The notes: generated by a model not told the origin, from the letters alone. A DNA stretch of 64,000 nt from Cellulomonas gilvus ATCC 13127 (GCF_000218545.1 NC_015671.1:1860001-1924000), one strand, 5' to 3'. Shown: positions 8,284 to 15,948, counted from the first letter of the stretch. Program-made: numbers and translations.

Positions 8284-9207
8284 TCAGGCGGCCTTCTTCT
8301 GAGTCGATGTCATGGTGAGGAAGACGTCCTCGAGCGAGCCCCGGACGGAGCTCAGCTCGGACAGCTCGATGCCGGCACCGGCGGCGATGCGACCGACGCG
8401 GTCCGACGTGGTTCCCCGGACGTCGAGCCCATCTGCGCTCGCCGCGTCGGGCACCGCGTCCACGCCCGCGCGGGCGAGCGCCTTAAGGAGGCCGCGCCGG
8501 TCCGGTGTGCGCGCGCGGATCTGCACGGTGGTGCGATCGACGATGAACGCTGTCAGGGGCTGGTCGGCCAGGAGCCGCCCGTGGTGCACGACGACGAGCT
8601 GGTCGGCGGTCAGCTCCATCTCACCCATGAGGTGGCTGGAGAACAGGACGGTGCGACCCTCCGCCGCCAGGTCGCGCATGAGCGAGCGTGCCCACCGGAT
8701 CCCCTCGGGGTCGAGGCCGTTCAGCGGCTCGTCGAAGATCACGACCGACGGGTCGCCGATCAGCGCGGTGGCGATCCCCAGCCGCTGCTTCATCCCGAGG
8801 GAGAAATCGCCGGCCCGCCGGCCTCCGACGTCACCCAGGCCGACGAGCTCGAGAGGCTCAGCCACCCGGGAGCGCGCGACGCCACCGGCGCGCGCGACCG
8901 CCGCGAGGTGGTCCGCGGCCGTGCGCCGGGGGTGGACCGCACGGGCGTCGAGCATCGCGCCGACGACGCGCACCGGGTGCGGCGTCTCGGCGAGCCGCAG
9001 CCCACCGACCGTCGCCGCCCCGCTCGTCGGCCTGTCCAGCCCGAGAAACATGCGCAATGTCGTGGACTTGCCCGCCCCGTTGGGGCCGAGGAAGCCGGTG
9101 ACGACGCCCGGGCGGACCGTGAACGACAAGCCGTCGACGGCAGTGACGCGCCCGTACCGCTTGACCAGGGAGTGGGCCTGCAACAACACCGGGTTCGAGG
9201 AGTGCAC
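8284..9207 (-). CDS. ABC transporter ATP-binding protein
   Basis: A 307-residue ATPase. Walker A is G-P-N-G-A-G-K-S-T (~45-53), the signature L-G-M-K-Q-R (F-S-L-G-M-K-Q-R-L), and Walker B V-V-I-F-D-E-P-L-N-G-L-D-P. The switch His is in S-S-H-L-M-G-E-M. A C-terminal ~90-residue extension is usual for multidrug/lantibiotic-type exporters. The only usable start in frame is GTG 9207. No ribosome site precedes it, and the TetR operator begins nine bases upstream, so a leaderless transcript is possible. Confidence 0.92.
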   Translation of the reverse strand: MHSSNPVLLQAHSLVKRYGRVTAVDGLSFTVRPGVVTGFLGPNGAGKSTTLRMFLGLDRPTSGAATVGGLRLAETPHPVRVVGAMLDARAVHPRRTAADHLAAVARAGGVARSRVAEPLELVGLGDVGGRRAGDFSLGMKQRLGIATALIGDPSVVIFDEPLNGLDPEGIRWARSLMRDLAAEGRTVLFSSHLMGEMELTADQLVVVHHGRLLADQPLTAFIVDRTTVQIRARTPDRRGLLKALARAGVDAVPDAASADGLDVRGTTSDRVGRIAAGAGIELSELSSVRGSLEDVFLTMTSTQKKAA

Positions 9208-9215
9208 GATCGATA

Positions 9216-9237
9216 CACTACACCGTGTCGTGTAGTG
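9216..9237. promoter_or_regulatory. Palindromic TetR operator
   Basis: CACTACAC (9216-9223) and GTGTAGTG (9230-9237) form a perfect 8-bp inverted repeat with a 6-bp spacer. It lies between the divergent ABC-ATPase (start 9207) and TetR (start 9283) genes. A further half-site, GGTGTAG, follows at about 9249-9255. Position and symmetry point to autoregulation and repression of the exporter by the TetR protein. Confidence 0.7.
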
Positions 9238-9282
9238 ATGGACCGGTCGGTGTAGCGTCACCGACGAACTCGGAGGAGAGCG

Positions 9283-9936
9283 ATGGCGACAGGTGGAGGC
9301 AGGACCGTGCGACAGGGGCAGGCGCCCAAGCGCGCGGCCATCCTGGCGGCGGCGAAGGAGCTGTTCGTGCGGACAGGCGTGGAGCGCACCAGCATGGACG
9401 CGGTCGCCGCGCTCGCCGGGGTGTCGAAGCGGACGGTCTACGACTACTACGGGGACAAGCGAGGTCTCCTGCTCGGCGTCGTGGAGGACGCAGGGGAGAG
9501 GGCGCTGGCAACGCTGCGCGAGCTGGTCGACGAGCACCTCAACCCGGCAGACATCCGCGAGCCCGCCGATCTCGAGCGGGCCCTGACCGAGCTGGCCGCC
9601 GCCCTCGGCCGAACTCTGCTGCTCTCGTCGGACTACCTCGCCGCCGTCAGGCTGATCAACGAGAACGAGGCGCTGCTGCCGGAGCTCGAGGACCATCCGC
9701 TCGACGAGGCCCACGCGCGCGTCCTCAGCGATCGCATCAGCCACTTCGCCCGCGTCGGCCTGCTCGACGCCGACGATCCCGGCCTCGCAGCGGCCCACTT
9801 CCACGCCCTGACCGCGTTGCGCGTGCTCAACGAGCCGCCCCGCCGACGCACCGAGGCAGCGCACGTCCGCCAGATCATGACCGACGGCGCACGCGCCTTC
9901 GTCCGCGCCTACGGCGCGCAGGGCCCAGCGGAGTGA
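9283..9936 (+). CDS. TetR/AcrR-family transcriptional regulator
   Basis: A 217-residue regulator. The ATG at 9283 is preceded by GGAGGAG at suitable spacing. The N-terminal TetR helix-turn-helix lies at about residues 18-62 (R-A-A-I-L-A-A-A-K-E-L-F; S-M-D-A-V-A-A-L-A-G-V-S-K-R-T-V-Y-D-Y-Y). The C-terminal ~150 residues form a helical ligand-binding and dimer domain resembling TetR_C_33-type domains. It should repress the divergent exporter pair and itself. The ligand is unknown. Confidence 0.92.
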   Translation: MATGGGRTVRQGQAPKRAAILAAAKELFVRTGVERTSMDAVAALAGVSKRTVYDYYGDKRGLLLGVVEDAGERALATLRELVDEHLNPADIREPADLERALTELAAALGRTLLLSSDYLAAVRLINENEALLPELEDHPLDEAHARVLSDRISHFARVGLLDADDPGLAAAHFHALTALRVLNEPPRRRTEAAHVRQIMTDGARAFVRAYGAQGPAE

Positions 9937-10084
9937 CCGCGCGCCGGGGGGAGCGGCACCGACGCCCGCGCCCTCCGGACCGGTGCGCCCCGGGAGACCG
10001 AGCACATCGCCAAGCACGGGCGACCCGCCCTACTGGCACCTCTGCGTATCAAGATCGGGCGTACTCCCGCACGCCTCCAGGGCG

Positions 10085-10534
10085 CTACAAGGGGACAGGC
10101 CGATCGACCACGCTCTTCATGACGAGGGTCGAGTTGAGGCGCTGGACACCGGGCAGCGTGGAGATCTGCTCGTCGTAGAGCTCCTGGAACGCCGCGAGGT
10201 CGGCGGCGACGACCTGCAGCAGGTAGTCCGGGTCGCCGAAGAGCCGCTGGGCGCGCACGACACCGGGGATCACAGCGACGGCGTCCTCGAACGCCGACAC
10301 GGTGGCCCGGTCGGCTGCCTGCATGGTGACGAGCACCAACGCCTCGAAGGTCAGCCCGACCGCGATCGGATCGACGACGGCGCGGTACCCGCTGACGACG
10401 CCGGTGCGCTCGAGGGCGCGTAGTCGGCGGTGGCACGGGGACACGGTCAGCCCGACCCGCTCGGCAAGCTCCGTGATGCTGAGGCGACCGTCCCGCTGCA
10501 GCACGGCAAGGATCTCGCGGTCGAGGGCGTCCAT
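10085..10534 (-). CDS. Lrp/AsnC-family transcriptional regulator
   Basis: A 149-residue protein. The winged helix is at residues 1-60 (M-D-A-L-D-R-E-I-L-A-V-L, then I-T-E-L-A-E-R-V-G-L-T-V-S-P-C-H-R-R). The RAM ligand domain fills 65-145 (V-P-G-V-V-R-A-Q-R-L-F-G-D-P-D-Y-L-L). The start at 10534 is preferred; an in-frame ATG nine bases upstream would add three residues. It is divergent from a LysE-type exporter, a common pairing in which the Lrp protein senses an amino acid and induces its export. Confidence 0.92.
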   Translation of the reverse strand: MDALDREILAVLQRDGRLSITELAERVGLTVSPCHRRLRALERTGVVSGYRAVVDPIAVGLTFEALVLVTMQAADRATVSAFEDAVAVIPGVVRAQRLFGDPDYLLQVVAADLAAFQELYDEQISTLPGVQRLNSTLVMKSVVDRPVPL

Positions 10535-10570
10535 GTGACACATCTTGCCCGTACGAGTGATGTCACGGGC
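10533..10570. promoter_or_regulatory. Candidate Lrp operator with nested inverted repeats
   Basis: Three symmetric elements overlap the Lrp start region: ATGTG-T-CACAT (10533-10543), GTGACA/TGTCAC (10535-10540 and 10561-10566), and GCCCGT/ACGGGC (10547-10552 and 10565-10570). They lie in the 109-bp divergent promoter shared with the LysE-family gene. They are good candidates for Lrp binding and autoregulation, by position only. Confidence 0.4.
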
Positions 10571-10643
10571 AGAAGGGGACAGCACTTCCTCACCGATGGT
10601 CTCTAGCGTTGCGCCTCTCACGATACGAAGACGGAGGTGCAGG

Positions 10644-11267
10644 GTGGAGATCACGGAGGTCGGTGCATTCTGGGTGACCGCTCTCGCGTTCATCCTGACT
10701 CCGGGCGCAGACTGGGCGTACATGATCACCGCTGGCCTGAGCGGGCGCGTCGCGCCGGCGAACGCGGGCCTGCTGCTGGGGCACCTGGCGTACGTCGTCG
10801 CCGTCGCGGCAGGGCTGGGCGCACTCGCCACGCGCTACCCGGCCGCGCTGAGCGTCATCACGGTCGTCGGGGCCGCCTACCTGGCGTGGCTCGGTCTCGG
10901 CGTCCTGCGACACCCCGCCGGCGCGGGCACGCCCACTTGGACCGAGGCCGGGAGCGCGGGGGAGTGGGCCGCGCGCGGGTTCGGGGTCAGCGCCCTGAAC
11001 CCGAAGGTCCCGGTGCTGCTGCTGGCGCTGCTCCCGCAGTTCACCCATGTCGACGGGTCGTGGCCGGTGGGGACGCAGCTCGCCATGCTCGGCCTGCTGC
11101 ACCTGGCGACCTGCGCCTTCGTCTACACCGCGGTGGGATCCGGGGCGCGCCGGGTGCTGGCCGCCCGGCCGACGTCCGCGACCCTGGTCTCACGAGTCGC
11201 CGGGTCGCTCATGATCGTCCTGGGCGCTGCTCTGCTGGTCGAGCAGACACTGAGCCTCACCCGATGA
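10644..11267 (+). CDS. LysE-family amino-acid exporter
   Basis: A 207-residue membrane protein starting at GTG 10644, with GGAGGTG upstream. The family pattern is clear: A-F-I-L-T-P-G-A-D-W-A-Y (the LysE/RhtB P-G-P/D motif), G-L-L-L-G-H-L, A-A-Y-L-A-W-L-G and N-P-K-V-P-V. Six helices are predicted. It probably exports an amino acid or derivative under control of the divergent Lrp-type regulator. Substrate cannot be assigned. Confidence 0.9.
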   Translation: MEITEVGAFWVTALAFILTPGADWAYMITAGLSGRVAPANAGLLLGHLAYVVAVAAGLGALATRYPAALSVITVVGAAYLAWLGLGVLRHPAGAGTPTWTEAGSAGEWAARGFGVSALNPKVPVLLLALLPQFTHVDGSWPVGTQLAMLGLLHLATCAFVYTAVGSGARRVLAARPTSATLVSRVAGSLMIVLGAALLVEQTLSLTR

Positions 11268-11278
11268 CCGCCGCGCCA

Positions 11279-11330
<52 letters not shown>

Positions 11331-11340
11331 GGAGCAAAGC

Positions 11341-12021
11341 ATGAGCACGTCCGCCGCACGGCAGATCCGGGACCTCGTCTACGACACCCTCGCCGACGAG
11401 GGTCGGGCACCCTCGGTCGCCGAGCTCGCGCGCCTGACCGGACTCAACCGGGCTGCTGTGCAGAACCTCCTGGATGAGCTGGCGCAGGCGCACACCCTCG
11501 TCCCGACCACCGACGGTGACGCCATCCGCATGGCCCACCCGTTCTCCGCCGCCCCGATGGCCTTCGTCGTGACCCCCGCCGACGGGCGCGACGACCGCAG
11601 GTGGTGGGGCGGTTGCGCCTGGGACTCCTTCGGCATCAGCGCAGCACTCCACCTCGACGTGCGGATCGACACCGCCTGCCCGTGGTGCGGTTCCCACGTC
11701 AGCTACACCTCGGGCCCGACGACACCGCCTCCAGGCGACCTCGCTGTGCGGTTCCCCCGGCCCGCCGCTGAGTGGTGGAACGACGTCGTGGGGACCTGCA
11801 CCATGATCCGGACCTTCTGCTCCCGCGAGCACGCCGAGCAGTGGACCGCAGCACACGACCCCGGCGCCGGCTACATCGCCTCTGCGACGACCGTCTGGGA
11901 ACTCGCCGGACCCTGGTACGGCGACCGGCTCACGCCGGACTTCCAGCCGCACGACCGGGCGACGAATCAAGCCATCCTCGAGCGGGTTGGGCTCACCGGC
12001 CCGTTTTGGCGCCTCCCCTGA
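11341..12021 (+). CDS. MerB-like organomercurial lyase family protein
   Basis: A 226-residue protein. An N-terminal winged-helix-like region (5-50) is followed by a MerB-type core. G-G-C-A-W-D places C92 and D95 exactly as Cys96 and Asp99 of E. coli MerB. C153 (V-G-T-C-T-M) aligns with the second catalytic Cys159, and C160 is extra. The family protonolyses C-Hg bonds and passes Hg(II) to MerA. No merA, merR or merT gene is nearby, so the true substrate may differ. The ATG has GGAG six bases upstream, directly after the hexanucleotide repeat. Confidence 0.8.
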   Translation: MSTSAARQIRDLVYDTLADEGRAPSVAELARLTGLNRAAVQNLLDELAQAHTLVPTTDGDAIRMAHPFSAAPMAFVVTPADGRDDRRWWGGCAWDSFGISAALHLDVRIDTACPWCGSHVSYTSGPTTPPPGDLAVRFPRPAAEWWNDVVGTCTMIRTFCSREHAEQWTAAHDPGAGYIASATTVWELAGPWYGDRLTPDFQPHDRATNQAILERVGLTGPFWRLP

Positions 12022-12365
12022 GCGCGATGATAGGTAGCCGACCGTCGACTACGAAACCGAGACCCACCCAGCATGGGAGCGGCGCCGAAGCTCGAACTTC
12101 ACAGGTGCAAGAGCGTTGGGTCCGCGTAGTACATCGGCGCTGGGCACGGCGATACGCAGACAACCGTTTGACATAATGTGCATTATCGGCGTCCGCCCGC
12201 GCGTGCAGGAGCTCGCACTCGGGTCGAGATGGGACCTGGCCTCCGGTGTGCAACCACGCGAACACCGGGTGCCAGGCTCGGCGCTGACGGTCCGGCGCTG
12301 CTCGGGCACGTTGCCGGGGCGTAGGCCACGACTTCCACACTAGGCCAGACGGCCCGCGGACAGGA
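12022..12365. other. Non-coding stretch between merB-like gene and IS481 element
   Basis: No open frame here resembles a protein; the minus-strand frames across it lack coding character. The only structured element found is the dif-like site at 12166-12193. This interval is the left border of the lower-GC accessory segment. Confidence 0.6.
12166..12193 (-). other. dif: dif-like XerC/XerD recombination site
   Basis: Read on the minus strand, a XerC-type arm (GACGCCGATAA) is followed by a 6-bp centre (TGCACA) and a XerD-type arm (TTATGTCAAAC). The inner halves, CCGATAA and TTATGTCAA, agree with what I recall of the actinobacterial dif consensus, and the 11-6-11 layout is that of dif. The two arms also form a near palindrome. 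It lies in a non-coding gap at the border of an accessory segment. It is either the chromosome dimer resolution site or a copy carried by an XerCD-integrating element. Confidence 0.7.
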
Positions 12366-12370
12366 CTAGC

Positions 12371-13485
12371 TGTTGTGGCTCATGAGGTTGGTGACGCGGC
12401 TGGGGGTGTGAGGGAGGGGTAGGCCCCGGCGGCAGGATGGAAGTGCGACCAACCAACTGCTGCGCGAAGGACCTACCCCTCGATGAGCCACGCTAACGCC
12501 CCGTTCACCCCCGAAGGGCGGCTGCGGCTCGTGCGCCGCTGCGCCCACCGACCGATCGCTCACGTCGCTGCCGAGGCGGGCATCTCTCGGCAGTGCCTGT
12601 CGAAGTGGAAGGCCCGGTTCGACGAGTTGGGCGAGGTCGGGCTGGCCGACCGGGCGAGTGTCCCTCACGCGTCCCCGACCCAGCTCGAGCCCGACCTGGT
12701 CGCGTTGATCGAGACGTGGCGCCGGGAGCACAAGTGGTCGGCCCGGGCGATCCACCTCGAGCTGGTCCGCCGCGGGCACCAGGTCTCGGTCGCGACCGTC
12801 GGGCGGTGGCTGGTCCGCCTGGGCATCAGCCGGCGCCGCGACATCGACCCCGACGGGTCGATGAACCGCACCGCGGGCCGCATCACCGCCCGCTACCCCG
12901 GTCACATGGTCCATCTGGACGTCAAGAAGGTCGGGCGCATCCCCGATGGCGGCGGCTGGCGCGCTCACGGGCGCGGCTCAGCGGCGGACAAGGCCGCCCA
13001 GCGGGCCAAGACCAAGGGCGCCCGCGCCGGCTACGTCTACCTGCACTCCGCCGTCGACGGCTTCTCCCGACTGGCCTACACCGAGCACCTGCCCGACGAG
13101 AAGGCAGCGACCACGATCGGGTTCTTCTGCCGGGCACGGGCGTTCTTCGCCGCCCACGGCATCAACCGGCTGGTCCGGGTGGTCACCGACAACGGCGCGA
13201 ACTACACCGCCAAGGCGTTCACCCGGACGGTGACCGCGTTCGCCTCGCGTCACCAGCGGATCCGTCCGCACACTCCCCGGCACAACGGCAAGGTCGAGAG
13301 ATACAACCGGATCCTGGCCGAGGAACTCCTCTACGCCCGCATCTGGACCTCCGAGGCCGAGCGGGCCGCAGCGATCAAGATCTGGAACGTCCACTACAAC
13401 TACCATCGCTGCCACACCGCCGCCGGCAACCAGCCCCCGGCCTCACGCCTCCACGCAGGCGTCACCAACCTCATGAGCCGGAACA
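12371..13485 (+). mobile_element. IS481-family insertion sequence
   Basis: A 1115-bp element bounded by 27-bp terminal inverted repeats (12371-12397 and 13459-13485, 25 of 27 matching, beginning TGTT). It is flanked by a perfect 6-bp duplication ACTAGC at 12365-12370 and 13486-13491. The NCTAGN target and 6-bp duplication match the known behaviour of IS481. The single transposase gene fills the element. The intact repeats and duplication suggest a recent insertion. Confidence 0.93.
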
Positions 13486-13490
13486 ACTAG
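12483..13490 (+). CDS. IS481-family DDE transposase
   Basis: A 335-residue transposase. Two N-terminal helix-turn-helix segments (~18-60 and 84-118) precede an rve core. D146 (V-H-L-D-V-K), D236 (V-T-D-N-G-A-N) and E272 (N-G-K-V-E-R) give the DDE triad with a D-x35-E spacing. A late Y-N-Y-H-R-C-H-T motif is usual for IS481. The reading frame is intact. Its TAG stop (13488-13490) lies outside the element, in the duplicated target site, so termination depends on the CTAG target. Confidence 0.95.
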   Translation: MSHANAPFTPEGRLRLVRRCAHRPIAHVAAEAGISRQCLSKWKARFDELGEVGLADRASVPHASPTQLEPDLVALIETWRREHKWSARAIHLELVRRGHQVSVATVGRWLVRLGISRRRDIDPDGSMNRTAGRITARYPGHMVHLDVKKVGRIPDGGGWRAHGRGSAADKAAQRAKTKGARAGYVYLHSAVDGFSRLAYTEHLPDEKAATTIGFFCRARAFFAAHGINRLVRVVTDNGANYTAKAFTRTVTAFASRHQRIRPHTPRHNGKVERYNRILAEELLYARIWTSEAERAAAIKIWNVHYNYHRCHTAAGNQPPASRLHAGVTNLMSRNN

Positions 13491-13516
13491 CCAGGGTTGC
13501 CGGCACGATGATCAGC

Positions 13517-13853
13517 ATGACAACCGAGGAAGAACTCCTGGCCGGCGTGGACACGATCGATGTCCCCCGCACCCCAGGCTTTTGAGCGTCCTCGGCGACA
13601 TCGAGTTCCACCCCTGGCAGTGCATCGCCGAACTCATCGACAACGCGTTCGACGACTTCCTGCGGCAACCGTCTGACCAGCGCCCGGACCAGCCGAGCGT
13701 CTGGGTCTCTCTGCCGGGCCGGGGAAGCACCCCGCGCGACGCCGAGGTATGGGTCCGGGACAACGGTCGAGGTATGACCCTTCCTCAGCTGCGCAGCGCA
13801 CTGCGCGCTGGGTGGTCCAGCAACGACCGGTTCGGCCACCTCGGGAGATTCCT
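13517..13853 (+). pseudogene. GHKL-type ATPase remnant (frameshifted and truncated)
   Basis: A first frame of 22 codons from ATG 13517 stops at 13585. The protein clearly continues in the next frame as L-G-D-I-E-F-H-P-W-Q, then A-E-L-I-D-N-A-F-D-D-F (GHKL N box) and V-R-D-N-G-R-G-M (G1 box). One T is missing from the T-run near 13580-13583. Homology ends at R-F-G-H-L-G (~13853), where the GxGxG/lid region should follow, so the 3' two-thirds is deleted. Intact relatives are HSP90-like/MORC-type ATPases, often in defence contexts. It lies directly next to the IS element. Confidence 0.7.
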
Positions 13854-13941
13854 GACGCCGAACGAGCCCACGGCGGGCGCACAACCAGGCAGGATGGACT
13901 GCCGCCGTCGATCCCTACCGCTTCTACACAGGACCAACGCC

Positions 13942-14400
13942 ATGACCTCATTCGACCCGACAAGACTCCCCGAGAGGACTCTGAGCAAGTCCATTGAGGG
14001 CCCCGACGGCCAGGCCGCGGTCAAGATCGAAGCGCTGCCGATCACGAGTGGCCAGAGAATCACTCTCACCTTCGAGACCGTGGGTCCTCGCTGGCGGCAA
14101 GGTGTTTTTCTCGCTACCGCCGGCCAGCTTGTCGCAACAGGAACATCGAGCTCATCGCTTGTTCTCTGGAGTGACTCCGCGCCAGCCCGATCAGTGATCG
14201 ACGTAGCTGATACGGATGGCCGCCTGGTGCTCTACAACATCTGGGACTCAGGCCGCGGCCGCGGTCCATTCGAGTCTCAGAGCGCAACCTCCGGAATGTT
14301 CGTCGAGACGCTCGCGGATCGCTCGCATCGCTATTCCTGCACGGACATTGGAGTCGAGCCTGACTTCAGCCGACTGATCTTCAGGGTATCGATCGAGTGA
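13942..14400 (+). CDS. Uncharacterised beta-rich protein
   Basis: A 152-residue protein starting at ATG 13942, with AGGA about nine bases upstream. No signal peptide or membrane segment. Alternating hydrophobic strands dominate (I-T-L-T-F-E-T-V, G-V-F-L-A-T-A, S-L-V-L-W-S-D, R-L-V-L-Y-N-I-W-D-S-G-R-G-R-G-P). The pattern suggests a beta-sandwich with an invariant-looking W-D-S-G-R-G loop and S-Q-S-A-T-S-G. The stop overlaps the GTG of a tiny downstream frame. I do not recognise the family. Lower GC than the flanks suggests transfer. Confidence 0.65.
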   Translation: MTSFDPTRLPERTLSKSIEGPDGQAAVKIEALPITSGQRITLTFETVGPRWRQGVFLATAGQLVATGTSSSSLVLWSDSAPARSVIDVADTDGRLVLYNIWDSGRGRGPFESQSATSGMFVETLADRSHRYSCTDIGVEPDFSRLIFRVSIE

Positions 14401-14495
14401 TCTTGCTTCGGCGTGTCATCGCCTGCTTCCTCACGCTCGTCGCGGTGCTCTTCGGCACCGCGGCGGCGGGAGGGGGCTGCTGCACGAGCAGGTGA
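14397..14495 (+). CDS. Tiny hydrophobic peptide overlapping the upstream gene
   Basis: A 32-codon frame begins at GTG 14397, overlapping the preceding TGA by four bases (GTGA), and ends at TGA 14495. It reads as two arginines, one hydrophobic helix (V-I-A-C-F-L-T-L-V-A-V-L-F-G-T-A-A-A), then G-G-G-C-C-T-S-R. The tight overlap suggests translational coupling. It could be a small membrane peptide or a truncated secreted protein. Evidence is limited to overlap and composition. Confidence 0.35.
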   Translation: MILLRRVIACFLTLVAVLFGTAAAGGGCCTSR

Positions 14496-14638
14496 CAGCT
14501 GGACTCAGGCGGCGAGTGCGACTCGAGGGGAGTGCGCCGACTCGCGTCGAGCGAGGATGACGCGCGAAGAGTCATTATCGGCGTTACGCCGAAGGGTCGC
14601 CGTGTGGTCGTCGCGCGGGTGTCAGTCGCGGGCCTGGA

Positions 14639-14965
14639 TCAGTCCCGGGGCCGCGCGTCGGTGGTGCCCGCGTCACGTGCCGACCGGAGCCAGCGCGCCA
14701 GCAGTGACGCGAGCTCGTGCAGCTCGGCGTCGGTCAGCCCGCTCGTGAGCGCGTCGTCGACCCGCAGGACGTGGCCCGCGCCGCGCTCGACGACCGCGTG
14801 GCCGGCGGGCGTCAAGGCCACCTCGACCTGACGGCCCTCGATGGTCCGCCGCTCGACGAACCCGTCGGCCTCGGCGCGTGCGACGCGCTGCGAGATGGCA
14901 CCGGCGCTCACCAGGCACCGGCGGGCCAGCTGACGCGTCGTGAGGACGTACGGATGACCGGTACG
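14639..14965 (-). pseudogene. MarR-family regulator, 5'-truncated
   Basis: The C-terminal two-thirds of a MarR regulator is readable. The recognition-helix region reads Y-V-L-T-T-R-Q-L-A-R-R, then L-V-S-A-G-A-I-S-Q-R-V-A-R-A-E. The wing is G-F-V-E-R-R-T-I-E-G-R-Q-V-E-V, with a C-terminal dimer helix (T-D-A-E-L-H-E-L-A-S-L-L-A-R-W-L). Upstream of about 14965 homology is lost although the frame stays open, so the N-terminal dimer helix and start are missing. A GTG at 14911 could in principle start a short product without a complete DNA-binding domain. Confidence 0.65.
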
Positions 14966-15948
14966 GGGCCGCGCTCGAAGATGACCGCTACTGCCTGCAG
15001 GAGCCGAGCCACTACTAGCGGGACGGCGAGATGCCGGCGGCGCTAGTAGACGAGCTCAATCGAGGATTAGCACGCGCCTTCAAGCGCACGCCCGAGCGCT
15101 GGATCTCGCTGCTCGGCCGCGACGCGGTCGCCCTCGCGCTTCCGATCTAGGTGCTCACTTCCCAGGCGACTGCGCCGCCGCCGGTCCTTGCTCCGCCTCG
15201 AGCGCCGGGATCGCAGCCCGGCTGTACCGAATCTTGCCCGGTCGAGCGATGACACCGGACGCCACGCGCCCGCGCGAGGCTGGCACCGACGTCGAACCCC
15301 CCGTCAGCCGCCAGGTTGTCCTGGCCCCTGCGAACCACGCGGGCGGCGCCGGTCACGGACGCGGTAGGCCGTTGGGCGCGGACGGACGCCGGCGACGACC
15401 AGTCACCGATGTCGGCCGTAGAGATCGGGCGGCACGTTGGGGGCTGAACTCCGTGATCCGCGCCAGACTTCACCCGCGGATTGCGATGAGCGGGGGACTC
15501 GGATGCAAGAGCCTTAAGCGAGACGACACAGACTGGACGCGGGTCTGAGTCGAGATGGCGTTGGCGATCAGCACGGGATACGGAGTATTGACGGGACGAA
15601 TCAGAGTCACCGCGGTTCGGCGTGGGTGGCGTGCGCTCGGCGGTCGCTCCCGGCCCGGCGGCTGACTGGGCCAGCGGCTCCTCCAAGCCGCGGCACCCAT
15701 AGGGCGTAAATCCGCAGGTCAGAGAAATGCGCAGAGTACTTCGCGACACAAGGACGGTTATCGGCGATGGCGCGACGCGGCAAACTAGTCAGCTGGTGTC
15801 GAGTGCTCTTCCTTTCGCATGTGCGCGGCCTAGGGCGCGGGTCATTGGGAGGACGCGCTGTTCTCGGCTTCAATCATGTCGTCGATGGACACGTACGGAA
15901 TCACCCGACGCACCTTGACAAGCCCGGGCGCCGGGGAATCATCGACAG
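14966..15948. other. Long stretch without a recognisable gene
   Basis: About 980 bases hold no convincing gene. A 39-codon frame at 15031-15150 (+) has a plausible protein-like end (R-A-F-K-R-T-P-E-R-W-I-S-L-L-G-R-D) and may be the tail of a lost gene. A minus-strand frame (15147-15749) lacks coding character. The interval contains one copy of the 18-bp direct repeat and a XerC-arm-like motif (15758-15766). Confidence 0.55.
15653..15670. repeat. 18-bp direct repeat, left copy
   Basis: The 18-mer GCCCGGCGGCTGACTGGG occurs here and again, identically, at 17327-17344 in the same orientation. The two copies flank the protease and lipoprotein genes. Sequences beyond the 18 bases differ. Confidence 0.85.

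Noticed and set aside
12049..12340. Minus-strand frames in the gap left of the IS
   Set aside because: No family resemblance; composition is non-coding and the frames cross the dif-like site.
15147..15749. 200-codon minus-strand frame
   Set aside because: Irregular codon use, no motif and overlap with the 18-bp repeat; treated as non-coding.
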